From Pterobdella sp. o SKG-2022 (taxonomy: Eukaryota; Annelida; Clitellata; Hirudinida; Piscicolidae), in assembly GCA_964035795.1 (NCBI GenBank), contig OZ038324.1, positions 8,000,792-8,064,791 on the forward strand: a DNA stretch of 64,000 nt, given 5' to 3'. Shown in pieces: positions 32,358 to 45,700 of this stretch. Every line of letters begins with the position of its first letter. Within the stretch, counting starts at the first letter, position 1. The translations under genes were made by a program, and so were the position numbers. The notes below the pieces were generated by a model. It made no database searches, had not been told where the DNA came from, and saw only the letters and a list, made by a program, of their open reading frames with translations.

Positions 32358-34088
32358 TCAAACAGTTGATACAATAAGAGATCCTTGCAAATTGATGATG
32401 TTGTTCATTGACTCTGATAATTCTTCTATTGACACCCGACCCCTTTGCTTGATAAACCTGGATGGTTAAGATGGTTTCAAATCATTTGAAGGATCAATAA
32501 TGATACAAGCTGATATATAAAAAAAATTATAATCTTGAATCTGAGTAATGATCATTTTAATGTTATATCTTGTTAGCCCATCAATCATCTATCCATATGA
32601 GTGTGATGTTATATAGTATTATTTATAAAATCCTCCACCTAGCAACATCCAAGTACTCCTGGTTGGTGATGTAAATGAATTTGCCTCGGTCATCCATCAC
32701 TCCAGTCAAATCCCCCTTCTCACACAACTCTTTTATCCGGTTTATGCAATCCTACCAAGATGTTAAGAGTACATAGATAATTCTTTTCTATATGATAACA
32801 CAAAGAATATGTTGACTGATAAAGGATCTCAATTTAACTAACTGATGAATAAAGATATATATTGAAGAATCACCTGAGCTTTAAGCTTGAACTTCACAGC
32901 CAAGTCTTCTATTATAACTACCTTCTCATCCTTCCATTTGACAATAATAAATGAAACAATAATCAACTTGTATTCTTATCCAACATCACGAACTTTTGGT
33001 TTATTAACTTCTTTGGTTTATTATGCTTCTTACTATTGATAATGAATTAATATTTTATAATCAATTGAAGGAAAAACACCTTAATATGTTGTATAAACTC
33101 CTGGAGGAGGTTAGCAGTTTGATTCTCATCCAACTTATCTGTGCCCTCTTCATCAACACTGAACATCACCTATGTGATAATCATGAGATATAACTACTGA
33201 GTACAAAATATAATAAGGAATATATTTCTTTATATTATATATAGTTTTCAAATTTTAGTTGTAAATTAGAATAATTACTTTTAATTTTTGATACTCTTCT
33301 TCTTCTTTTCTTTTTTTTTCAAGTCGTATAGCTTCCTGCCTTTCAGCCTTGAAAATAATGACAACATTAAAAGTATACCATACAAATAATATACTTAACA
33401 AAAGTTTATGAAAATCCTACTTCTTCCTTCTCTTCCATTTCTTTTTTCAATTCTTTTTTTCTTCTCTCTGCATCTCTTTCTTCCTGCCTTTGTTTTAGTT
33501 CTTCTCTTTCAGCTTCCATTGTCTTGAGTTAAATTTTGAATTGTACACTTTCTAATCATTAAAACTTAAAAAGAATAAAATGTTGAAATAATTATCAATA
33601 CTTCTCGCAAAGCTTTTTTCTCAGCTTTCATTTCTAATTTTCTAGCTTTTTTGGCTCCAATCTTTCCATGGTCTTCTACATGCCCAATTCCATCTTCATC
33701 TTCTTCGTCATCTATATATCGAAATTCATGAACTAAAAAATTGAAACTATGTTTTTGAATAAATTAAAAATTTTTACAAAGTTCATCTCCTTCGAAATCA
33801 TCTTCAACTTCCACTTTCTTTCTACTCGCTCCAGCAGCCCTTCTTACACGAACGCCACCAACCCTCGTAGGAGCGGCGTTTCTTACTACTCTGGTAGGTT
33901 CTTGTTTAACTTTTGGTTCTGTTTATAAAATTCTATAATATATCTTAAGTTTTTAATGAGTATACAAGCATATGCTTCAAAAAGAAAACCGAAAGCAACT
34001 AACTTTTGGAAAAATTGAGCAAAAAATATACACTTATTACAAAAATTAAAACTAAAACTAAGATTGATGTAATTATTAAGATATCCAT
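32358..34088 (-). CDS. DDRGK1: DDRGK domain-containing protein 1 (UFMylation factor)
   Basis: ER-anchored adaptor of the UFM1 ligase, known from the family to act in ER-phagy and ER stress control. Minus-strand exons, 5' to 3': 34088-34004, 33918-33778, 33732-33602, 33522-33421, 33347-33279, 33169-33080, 32930-32874, 32751-32639, 32457-32358 (295 aa; human about 314). Residues 4-25 are a strongly hydrophobic N-terminal signal anchor ([20 protein letters not shown]). A basic/acidic stretch ([27 protein letters not shown]) and a long charged helix ([20 protein letters not shown]) follow. The C-terminal winged-helix region contains the family signature [12 protein letters not shown] (DDRGK at residues 245-249) and [13 protein letters not shown]. 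It is tail-to-tail with AIMP1 and head-to-head with TACC. Confidence 0.96.
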
Positions 34089-36040
34089 GACAAAAATGTG
34101 AAAAAGTTGATTCTACGTAAATCTAAAAGAGAGTTTCAATAATAAAACTCAAAAATAATTTTTTAAAAATAAACTAAATAATTAAATTGAACTTTCATTA
34201 AAGTAAGGTATCTATTATTTTTAGTGTGTCTAGTGACTAAAACACATCATACTTTACCAAGTTGTTATCATCATAACCATGTCGACCGCAGTCGAACTTC
34301 TATGACTTTCATCTTCCAATATCGCTCATAGCTGTTTCTAAATCTTCTTTATAAAGATTAGTATCATCAATTAATTGGGTGATAAAAAATCGAGCTGGTC
34401 TTTCTCTAGTGTTATTAACACATCTTGGTTCCTATATATCAATTTTCGTACAACTTTTTCACCAATAATAATAATAATGAATTACTTATATAGCGCCTTT
34501 TACGCATCGTTCAGAGGCGCTCTGCTACGAATTGCTTAAAGAAGAAGGTTTTTAAGAAAAATAGGATAAGGAGAAGATTTAAGGTTAGGAAGATGAGAGT
34601 TCCAAAAAAGTGCACCAAAAAAGGAAAAAGCAGTTTTAGAATAAGAATGAGAGAGAGATAAATGAATAGTTGAAAGCAAGTAGAGAACCATAGGCCAGCA
34701 CATTTTGGAGGTATTAAGAACTTAGAAAGATAAGAAGGCGAAGTAGAATAGGAAATTTTAAACATGAAAGAACAGATTTTGGAGAGAGAGCAAAAGTGAA
34801 GAAGTAGCCAGTGAAGATCGACAAGAGATGGGAGAATTTAGGAGTATGAGAAACCAGGCGTGCAGCAGAGTTGAAAGATTTAGTTAGAAGGTAAAGAGTA
34901 GATTTAAGAAAATTAAAGTACAAAAAATTGCAGTAATCAAGTCGGGAGAGAACAAGAGAGCTGACAAGAATCTTAAGAAAGGCATCATTGAGAACTAGAG
35001 ATCTGTATGATACGACGTAGGTGAAAATAACAAGAAGAAGCAACAGAATTTGAAGATTCAAATAAAGAGAAAAATCAAGAAGAAAGCCAAGACAACGAAT
35101 AGTTGTGACATGTTTGTTTCAACATAGTTTTCTGATAAAACTTTAGTTAACTTATTCAGATTAGCTAGTGAAAAACTCATATAAGTTTTGGCTCAGTTGC
35201 CATGCCGGTTTTGACGGTAAATTCAAAGCTCATGTTATTTTTTTAATTTTTCAACTAATGTTGAAATATTAAAATAAAGAAAAATTATGTTGAAGTAGTT
35301 TATTATTTTGTGGAAACCTAAAAAGCTTTAATATTTTTTTTTATGTATATTAATTAGTTTTAGAATTAGTTGTTTTTTTCTTGATAAAAGATGAACTGTA
35401 CAATAAATTACATAAAAAACAATAAAAAAGGTTTTGCCCACTTCAAAGTATAGAATTTTTTTAGAAAAATTTATTTATTTAATTTATAAATATTCAAAAA
35501 AAAATTTCAAAACTTAATAAATGTTTGAAATTTTAATAAAATCTATCGTAGAGATTATAATCGAATCCTAATGGTAACTGGGTGGAGATAGTATGTGAAC
35601 GGCGCTTTACATGTTTCTTTATTTGTTTTGATCGGATGAATATACTGAAAATTTTAAAGATATATCAATAAAATATTCACACTGTTTCAGTTTCAAAGGT
35701 GATTTCATTGGGTTTCTTATTTGAAACGATTCTAATTATAATATGTTTATTTTTGGCCTACGCATTAATTTCCTAAACATTCTTCAGGATGGATCATGCC
35801 AAAAATTTCCAAAATTCATTCAATCAAAATATTTTTTTTTATGAGAATAGTTAAAAATTATTTATAAAAAATGAATTTTAAAGTGATTTAGTTAAGTTTT
35901 AATAGTCATGTTTGATTAACATTTTATTTATCAACAAGTAACTTAATTTTTACATATAATTATGAAAAATTATTCAATGTTTTTCAATTTATATACTCAA
36001 CTAACTTATATAAGATATTAATAAAACTGATATATTTCAG
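34089..36040. other. Intergenic between divergent DDRGK1 and TACC genes
   Basis: This 1.95 kb space must hold both promoters. The central part is a LINE relic (34470-35095). No core promoter motif could be assigned with confidence. The TACC coding start is directly preceded by TATATTTCAG, a good splice acceptor, so a 5' untranslated exon probably lies here. Confidence 0.5.
34470..35095 (-). mobile_element. LINE 3' end, reverse-transcriptase relic
   Basis: On the minus strand, 35061-34714 reads KILVSSLVLSRLDYCNFL and NSAARLVSHTPKFSHLL, matching the SRLDYCN...AARLVTRTPKFSHI block of non-LTR reverse transcriptases. Further on, in another frame, comes FGALFWNSHLPNLKSSP, a decayed form of the APLWNSLP motif seen at 4000-4278. 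Frameshifts separate the blocks. The element ends in GGCGCTATATAAGTAATTC followed by ATT repeats, a typical LINE 3' tail. It is inactive. Confidence 0.75.
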
Positions 36041-38552
36041 ATGTCAGACAGCAATCCATCACCCCCTTTTGCTAAAGGCTCCTACAACATTGATTGGGAT
36101 AATTTTGATCCTTCAATGAATCCTTTTGAAACTTCAAGCAAAATCAAAAACATCTCACCACCAAGTACCCCTAATGCTGCATTAGCTGCAAGCAACTCTC
36201 TAACAAAAACCACTTCTCAAATCAAACTTACTCCAGGTAATAATCTGACACAAAATGGTGGTATTAAAAAACAACAAAAAACTCAAATAAAAATAAAAAG
36301 TTCAGCAAAATCTCCTCGAAGTCCGGTGATCGCTGTAGTCACCCCAGCACTCCAAGCTGGTGGAGATCAGGCTTTAATTGCAAACAACACACCTCAAACA
36401 AACCTAACTGCTGCTGGAGATTTTCATGCAAATAATACCAAATCAAACAATACAATTTCAGACAATATTACCGATATCATAAATACAAAAGATGCTATCA
36501 ATGAGAACCAAATTCCTGAAGGTTTGGAAAGCAAAGATCAAGCTCAGCTTCCCAAAAAAGTTAATGCTCAAGATTCACTCAATACCAATGGAAACATTCA
36601 GCCAGTAGTGAAAAAGGAAGAAACAGATAAAAATCATGGCAATAATGTTGATAACAGCACTACTGATGATAAGATGTATTTAAATAAGGAAGTCAAAAAA
36701 AACGAAGATAATAACAATGAAAATAACAAAAACAATCACACTAATAACACAAACAACACTAACACTACAACCAACACCTTAGTTGAAAATGACTCAATTG
36801 TTACAAATGACACCAATACTACATCAGACACCGTTGGTACCAATGACAGCATTAAAGATAGCAACATCTCAAATGACAACATCCTTTCTGAGACTTCTAA
36901 AGCTCTCAAGTAACATTTTCATTCAATGTACCAACAGAAAGCAACAAATGGTAGTAATAATAATAAACATAATAATAATAAAAAGTTATGAGAGCTTTGT
37001 GATATTCAGCAGATAAAAGTTCTTGATATGAATTTTTTGTAACAGTAACTTGATAATTGTTGTTTTTGTTATAAATGTATATTAATAAAATCCAATGAGA
37101 AAAATAAATTCAACTGATTGAATGAAATGAATCGAATATTTTTATTCAAGTCTTTTGATAAGTTATTAATTAAAATTTATCAATTATTTCTAGAAGAAAG
37201 CCAGTCTTATCAAGTACTTTCAGGAAATCAAAAGTAAGAAATAGTGTTTAAAATTTAATTGATTTAAAAATTCATAATTTTATATGTTTTAAATTTAATT
37301 AAAGCCCAACTCTTGGTGTAAGAAAACTATAAAAAGGATTTGATTAATTGAAGTTCAAAACCTGTTGTAATTTTCAAATTTTGTAAAAATTATTTAAATC
37401 AAGTTAATCATGATAAAACTAATATTGTATATAATTTTAATTAATGTTTCAATTCTTATATTCATTTCCAAACCACCCACCAGACCAGCAAATCACCCTC
37501 AAAACTCAACCATCCTGTGATAGCCAACCCTGATGATGTAGCTGTATCACTTACTCCAGGGCCATCCCGTAATGATAACATACCAACCTCATCACCATCT
37601 CAAGTCGTTAATACGCCAAGCACTACCGCAACACCAAAAGTATCTACATCCAACGAACCAATCACTGCGTCAAAAATCTCTGCCAGCATAGATGCAGCGT
37701 GTACAGACTCAGGCTTCAGCCAATCAATGACATCTACAATAAATCCACACGAAGTTGATAACACCGCAACCATCGATGGAGATAAAGTACCCAGTGAAAC
37801 TCTAAACGTTGGGTTCGATAGTTTTTCTGGGATGTGTGCTCTCAAGACTGGAGAAAGGATTGGTGACATATGCGATTTGATGGGGGAAGATAAAACGGAA
37901 ATGAGGTTGAAGGCTGGAGTGGACAGCGATGCAAAAACTCCGTCTGAGGACTTCAAAGACGCATCTGATGGTCTGTTGTTTCATAGATAATTTTCGTTTG
38001 AAGCGCTTTATTTTTATTTATCAAAAATATTAATGCTCTATATCAACCACCTGAACAGAATTTTATGACACTCCAACGTGGGACATGTTGCAGAATAAGA
38101 TCACTCCCAAACTGAAGAACAACGACCTGATCGCCTTCAGTCCTGCCACTGTAAGTTATCTGCCATGCATTAACTGGTTGGAGAAATATAACATTATAGT
38201 TCATTTTATTTGATGTGTGAATCATTGTTGCTTGCAACTATTATCAAGTTAGTTAGCCAAGACCAGTTTGCTCCGCACAAAAGAACAAAACACAAGCAGC
38301 TGAAGCGCCTTATAATAACGCCTCATAAGCATTATCATCTTCACTAATGATCTGTATCATGTCACAAATGCATATTGATATCTTCATTGTTCACCTTGGC
38401 AGGATTCCAAACCTGGGGATGAGCTTTCAACCCAGGTTTGTGTTTATTTTTCATTATTGTTTTTCTTAATATCATTATTTTTTGGGAATAATATTGTTAT
38501 TAATACTATTATTATCATTATTATTTCTTATTTCAATAAATGCTCTGGGTTA

Positions 38553-38583
<31 letters not shown>

Positions 38584-40674
38584 GTAAAGTTATCAATAAT
38601 ATTTACAAAACTGTAACCAGTCTTCATCGAGTCCAAGGTACAGTAGCAGCGACCTCTTGCGAATACAAAAAGATATGGAATTAAAATTTAAGACGCATCT
38701 TTTGAACAAGGAGAGGGAATGGAGTCATAAAGAGGAACAAGCCCGTATGGAGTTCGCCATGTTGGTGTTGTTGTGGAGGTGTTGAGTTAATGTTATGTTG
38801 CGTAGTTTTTTTTCATTTGTTGCTATCGTTTTGTTTATTGTGTATTTACAATGTTGTTTTTTTATATCGTAAGAATTATTCAACGCTAAATAATCATTAT
38901 TTCACATCCACATTCTTATGAAACAAAACTACACAGGCGTTTGAAGGAGCATGAAGTAGAAAAAAATGATTTGAAAGAGAAAGTCACTTGTCTGAAAAAC
39001 ACTCTTGATAATATGAAGTTTGGATTTAATTTAATTTACCTTATATAAAATAAGATCGTATCAATAAAGAAACATTGCTTTGAGTGAATGTAAATTTACG
39101 AGAACTTTTTGATATTAACGAGATACAAGATATTATCAGTAAATTTATAATTTCATTTTACCTTTTTTTTACTTCATTTCATGGTCACATCTTTTAAAAT
39201 TTCAATGAAACAAAATGACGTTTAACATCATTAAATATCGAAGCTTTCCAATCCACTTTGTAATGTTGCACACAGGAAAGTGGTTACTGAGTATGAGAAC
39301 ACCCTGAAGAAGCTGCTAGGTTGGATTTTTATCATTGGCCTTTTATCACCATCGTCCAGCTTCCTTATGTTTCATGAAAATCAATTTATCATTTGAAGCA
39401 TTTTAATGGTTTGTATCATAGTTTTCAATGGTTTTAATTTTTGATTTATACAGACGACAAGGAGAAATGGAATCTACACTCAAAGCAGTCGAACAACAGT
39501 TTGGTGCAAGAAAGAGATCAGGTGACTGGTTGAAAAGATACTTTAAAAGTGGATTCAAACACAAAAATATAAAAAATTTCAACTTTGTATGTTTCAAATC
39601 AATCTTTAGCACTATAAAAACGCCAAAAGTCAAATGATTTTTTTTTGGTATGCACTTAGGCTTTAGAAGACCTGCAAAATGTTGAGAAGGCCTTCGCAGA
39701 CCAGCACAGGAGGTATGAGAAGTGCAAAAATGTCCTGGAAGGCTATGTCAAGGTGGGGGGGTGTGTTCGTGACATTTCCGTTGTTTCTGGCGCTATATAT
39801 TTTTATCATAAATAATGGTTATTGTTGTTTTTGAAAATTTAAATAATTATTTTTTTTATTGTTGTTATAATGTCCAACCAATGATGAATATTGTGCTTCA
39901 TGGACTGTTGATTTGTCACACAGAACGAGGAAGTGTTGAAAAAGTGTGTCTTAGATCTGCAAGACAAGTGCAAGAAGAAGGACGAGAAGTACAGGGCCCT
40001 CAAAGATCATGCGGATGCTAAGATGGCTGAGTTAGTGATTCCACTGTTTGTTATAAGTAGCATCAAAAATCTATAGTCTAAATTGTACTGGAGGTTGTGT
40101 GTATGGTGGTTTAAGACGTTTATCAATTGTAAAGTTTTTTATAACGGTGAATTAATTTTTTAGTACCTCTCTTTAAGTACCTTTATACCACACAATCGAT
40201 CGCTGAAACTCACTTCTATTATGAACAATTTATAAAAAGTTTCACTTTTTGATCCACAACAGAGCAAGCGAGAAGATGGAAAAAGTTCGCAAAGCAGCTG
40301 AAAACAACAATATCATCCAACAAGCGGCATTAAAGAAAGCTGAACTACATAACAAGTCGTTAGAAGCCTCAATAGATCAAAAGGTTGATGGAATTTATAA
40401 GCATTTTAACCTATTATGGCTCATATATGTTAGCATGAAACTACAAAGTGAAGATCAAAAACAAAATTTTTCAGTAATTTATACAAAGTTTTTAGCAAGA
40501 TTTTTTTTTAGTTTAAAAAAATTTATTTTAATCTGAAAATCTTCAATTTAGTTTTTAAATATTTCGAAATATATTCCATGAAATTTAATGAAAAATTGGT
40601 TTTGAATTCAGATCCGCGAGAACAAGGAGCTGACAGTGATATGCGATGAGTTGATAGAAAGGGTCAATGTGTAA
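36041..40674 (+). CDS. TACC: Transforming acidic coiled-coil protein (TACC)
   Basis: Centrosome and spindle microtubule regulator that, in known animals, binds XMAP215/chTOG and Aurora A. Exons in phase: 36041-36909, 37194-37233, 37484-37970, 38059-38150, 38403-38435, 38621-38760 (or 38778), 38937-39017, 39276-39319, 39454-39521, 39660-39752, 39924-40030, 40263-40383, 40612-40674, giving 745 or 751 aa. The N-terminus has the family motif SYNIDWDNFDPSMNPF (residues 14-29). A long, low-complexity Asn/Thr-rich middle follows (NNNENNKNNHTNNTNNTN), then LSSTFRKSK. From about residue 507 the protein is a continuous coiled coil, the TACC domain, with VLEGYVKNEEVLKKCVLDLQ, YRALKDHADAKMAEASEKM and the end ENKELTVICDELIERV. 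Two in-phase donors 18 bases apart exist near 38760. A candidate poly(A) signal is at 41141. Confidence 0.95.
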
Positions 40675-41779
40675 TGATCCATCATAAGCTTCCACACTCA
40701 TCAATCTCTAGCATCATCTTCAACTTATGAATCTTTTAAACCCCTCTAAAAGCCTCATAATCATTATTTGATGTTTTACATTCTAAGAGTGCTTCACAAC
40801 ACCATGTTGTCTATTATTATAATGAGCTTTTGAGTCTACGTTAGTTATCATGTCTTGTTTTATTTATGATTTTAGTTTTTAGAAAATTTTTTTTTTTGAG
40901 TTCAGTTTGTTGGCGTTGAAGGTTTGTATGTCTATTTCGATTCTTTATTTAAGCCCCTTTTGTTGTATATCGCTTGAAAATTATATACAGCTGTTTAAAA
41001 CATTCGCAATTAAGTTATTTGTTAATACTATTTTATCTGTATAAATTTATTCTCAGTCGTCATCAACTTGTTCAATTTATCTCAATCTGCATCATTAATA
41101 ACGGAATTTTTTAACCGAGATTGATGATTTTCAAAATTCCAATAAAAGATTTTTATTTGGAATAGTCAAAATCTTCTAGTTTTTTTAAAAATAAAATAAG
41201 CGCAAATTATAGTTTTGTGAAACCTACAAGCTGCGGAATCAAAATCCCATTTAAAGCAGGCATGACAAAGCTTACTAATTTTGAAGTTCTTTAGATGGTT
41301 ATGCAATATTTGAAGAGTGTTACTGACGTGAGTATTTCGGTATTCTGAATCATGTTTTAGAATCTTGAGGCTCTAGACCACGTAGCTTTATATATAAGAG
41401 GAAATTTATTATTATTATCAAACCAAAGAGACTTGTGTAGTTTATTATACAATTGGGTGAAATGATTCAGTTTGAGATTCAAGTAATTACAAAACACAAG
41501 AATGAAATTGAAAAAATGCATTCAAGATTCCATAAAGCTCCAATGGAGAGTTCGAGAATTGGAATGATGTTGAACTAAAAAAAACTTCGGAATGCAGAGA
41601 ATAAGTTAAAATGACTATGAGTTACACGCAGAAAACTAAATCAGACGACATTCATAAATACAATTTCTTTGATATACGTTTTTGCTTCCTTCCTAACCCA
41701 CCACTAAGTGCCTTGAAAAGGTCATTCCAAGCCTCAAAACGCTCAATCTCTCCCATTATCAACAATAATGAAGGTACAA
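40675..41779. other. Intergenic between convergent TACC and RUNDC1 genes
   Basis: 3' untranslated regions of both genes. AATAAA at 41141-41146 could serve TACC. A forward open frame at 41611-41796 overlaps the RUNDC1 last exon antisense and matches nothing I know. Confidence 0.5.
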
Positions 41780-42717
41780 CTAAAAAGCATCTTTGATGTT
41801 CTGGAAAGGTCGGATTGCCAGATCTGTGGGCAAGTCAAAATCGAGTTTAGTAAGTGCGTCTAACGATACCAACGCGTCATCAAAACCTGTGGGAAGGCGG
41901 GGTTTAAGAGATTCATAACGAGGTTTTAATGAATAACTGAAATAAATGATGAGCACCGGTGGGTTGGTTGCGTAATGACGGAATTCCTTTACATCATTTT
42001 ATTATAGTCAGCATCTGTCCCTTTTCCAAGAGATCACTGACTTCTTTCTACTACCTAACCCTTCCTCTTCATTTCACCCTGTCATAGACATCCTCAAGAT
42101 CTAAGCCAAGCCCATGACAAAGGTTTTCCATCATACTTTTCCAAGCTAACCTTGGCCTTCCCCTTCCTCTACTGCCTTCCACCTCAAACCTCCACGCCTG
42201 CTTAACACAATCATCACCCCCTTTCCTTACAGCATGCCCCAGTCATCTCAAACTTCCTTGTCTCACCACTTGAAGCATTCGTTTATATAAAGTATTAAAA
42301 AAATTTGAGATGAAAAAACGTATCACTGTTTAAAATCTCTTTTCACTATATAATAATAACGATTATTTTAAAAAAATAATAGCGTTGAAAACAACAACAA
42401 TAATAATAAACTAGAAAACACACACCAGTTTGCATGACGTAACTCCATGGTTGGTAGTAGTATTCAATCAGCCATTCACTCCTCAACAAAATCTTCAACC
42501 AAGTTACCAACTTTTTTTGACTGGAAACCATATTGAGAAAATAATAAAAATAAAAAAAAATAATAATAAGCATACTTGAACAATAATTAAATCGATTAAG
42601 GTTCATGGAAAATTGTTTAAAAAATTATGAGTCGGGATCTGCCGAAAAAATGCTAGTTTATAAAACGATTGAATGCAAACAAAACAAAAGTTAATGGAGA
42701 CGAAAATAAAAGCCATG

Positions 42718-42756
<39 letters not shown>

Positions 42757-45700
42757 AAATATCTATAAAGAGAAAAACAAAAAGAATAACGAAAAAAATA
42801 TCTAAAAACATATCTATAAGAAGATACAAACACAAAAACAGAAAAAATATCTAAAAACATATCTATAAATAGAGATACAAATACAATAACAGAAAAAATA
42901 GCTAAAAATATATACTTGAGAGCTAAAGAGATGAAAGCTTTGAACTGTGAGTCATCGTTTCTTTTGAAGGGCTTGTGCGAGTTGGACACCTCCTCTATGG
43001 CAGTTAGCAATGTTTGTTTGGAGCTCATCAGCTTGCTACCAACCTTCTCTAACCCATAAGCCATCGACAACTTTCTGGCTGGAGCTTCACTATAAGCTTT
43101 TCCATGCTGTGTGAAAAGTGTTTATCATGGGAGGTTAAGGTGGATGGATGGATGGATAGGTGGGTGGGTGGTGGATAAATGGATGGATAAATAAACAGAT
43201 AAAAAAGATAAACAGATCAAATGGTATCACTCTTGACAATCATAACCAAAACACAAAGCATGTATAAAAAAACAAAAAATAAAAACATAATAAAATGACA
43301 CGACGTTCACAAGGCACCTTGATTTCATAGTACTTGACGAAGAGTCTCCAAGCATGCATCATCCTTTGTCCTTGTGAGTTCTGCTGCTTTGGTCGACTAG
43401 AAAAACACCCGAAGGAAACAATACTTTGGCTTTGCTCGAACTGTGCGTGTGGGAATGTATGGGTTTGTGTGTGTGTGTTTGTCTATTGCTTGGGTTGTTG
43501 AATCAAACAAAGTTTATTATTATTCTTATTATTATTATTAAAATTTTTATTAAAACCCTCACTACTACTATCAAGACCCACCTCAACAAGTCCATGCTGC
43601 AAAAGATCCCTCAATGACACAGCCAACTCCTTTCTCACCATGCTTGTCACCTCCAGCTGGTGCCCATCATGCAAGCCCTGTGTGTGTGTGGTCGTTTTGA
43701 AATGTAATAAAAAAAGTATGGATAATGATAATAATAATAATAATATAAATAACAATAGTATAAATACTAAAAATAATAATGTAAAAAAATAATAAAAACA
43801 CAATAAAAAAATAACATCAATAAGAAACACCCACGTCATCGGAACCCTTGGAGGATCTCCTGACAGAGGGTCGCTGTTTTTTGTGGTCTGTGGGGTCCTC
43901 GAGGTGATCAATGTTGTTGTTTCCTTTTACGTTCTGCAGCAGATCACTCAAGCGGCTGATCGACATCTCAAGGCGCGCTCTCAAGTCTCTGGGTGGAGGT
44001 TTGAGGTTATAATGACTTTTTGATGTTTTATTGATTTTGTGAAGATTTTATTGACTTTTTTTGTCCAACTTTGTACATAACTAAGTTATGAAAATATTTT
44101 CAAAAAGGCGTTTATTCAAAAAAAAGTTAACTGGGCACGTTTACTTTTATCAATGAGGCTTTAAAGCTGTTACTATGTTTGTGTAGTGAGTAGATTTTAT
44201 TTACATTTTTATTGATTCTTTATGAGTTTTTGAATTCAATTTATATCTTCATCGATTTCATAAGCACTTTAGTATGTTACCGTGATTTGAACGAAAATAA
44301 AATATTTGTAAAATAAATTAAAAAGAAGCGCTTAAGACGCACCCCCAATGGTTAACTCTGGCAGTCCTCTTAAGGAGGTTACGTTGGAAATCTTGCTGGG
44401 TTCCACAGCCGAACTGTGTAATGGCGAAGATCTGCAAAAGAGTGGCTGCCTGTCTCATCAGAGTGAGTGTTTGGTCCCTCAGGTTCTGCCGGTTGTAGGA
44501 TTTTTTTTAGGCGAAATTTTGCTCCGTAATTGTTAATTGATGTCTAGATTGTAGTAACTTAATAATAATGCTAATAACGCAGATAATAATAATAACAATA
44601 ATATGATTAATATAGTTGAACGGAATGTTTCATATTGATTTTCAAAACTAATAAAAGGTTTGCATGTACGTAAGTTAACCATCAGTGGTCCAAAGAGGGT
44701 TTGCGTTGCGCTGCTGATTAAGCATCGAAAAATTGAAGCAAGAATCATTGACTTCATAAGTTTATGAGAAAAATTCCAAATAAAGCTATTTTAGCAAAAA
44801 AATTTGTAAAAACAACTTTATATTCTCGCATAACCACATAAGTATAAACAGAAGAAACACCCACTTTGTGATTTTCCAGTTTTTTCTTGCTCTTCAGCTT
44901 TCCGTTTATCGACTGCAGAACAATAAAATAAATAAAGATGAAAGTTTTTGAATCGGAAACAGTGCTGAAAGTAGTCTAACATGCTTGGGACATGTGCAAT
45001 GGTCGCCATCCTCCTTACCCTCAGATGCGTTCTCCTGCTCTTCTGGTGGAGTGTATGAATATCAATACATTCTATTAGTTATCTTTGATGTCCTCAAATT
45101 ACTAAACACCGAAAACCTCTAAATTCCCTCACCTCCTCTAAAACACCGTTGAATCCCTTGAACCACCACGTCCTCTCACCCCCAAAATCCTCTCAATCTC
45201 CCAAACCACTAAACCCTCCACTTCCTCCCCTCCCAAACCTTGAAGGAATTTGATGAATCTCTCCAAGTCAGTTACCTGGGTCTTCAACTGGTCAATCACC
45301 TTCTCCTTCACTTTGCCAGGGTACACAATTTGACTGATGGCTCTGTCTATGGTCTCTCTCAGCTCTTCTGAGCTGTTTTTTTTGCGTGATATGAAGGAAG
45401 TGTGAGAGGCGAAATGGTCTGATAGTAGGTTATAATTTTGAAGTTATGGTATCGTCTTAATCATTGTTTTACGCCCGTTTTCATTCTAGCGTGGGTTGGT
45501 CATATAATGGCAAAAAGAACAGAAAAATTATAAACAAGAACGAAATTATAAATTATAGTAGCAATATTTAAACCACAGGCACCCCAAACATTACGTACAT
45601 ACTACACACACCTGAGAACGTCGAGGTGTTCAAGGTCATGCAGGGAGAGCTTTTGACGTAGTTGGTCTATCACCACCTACCATTCGTGTCGTTGTTAAAA

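Noticed and set aside
44650..44757. Extra RUNDC1 exon (minus strand, MKSMILASIF...)
   Set aside because: Exons 44912-44865 and 44485-44343 already join in phase with family-like sequence. Inserting this segment breaks the frame or adds unrelated residues.
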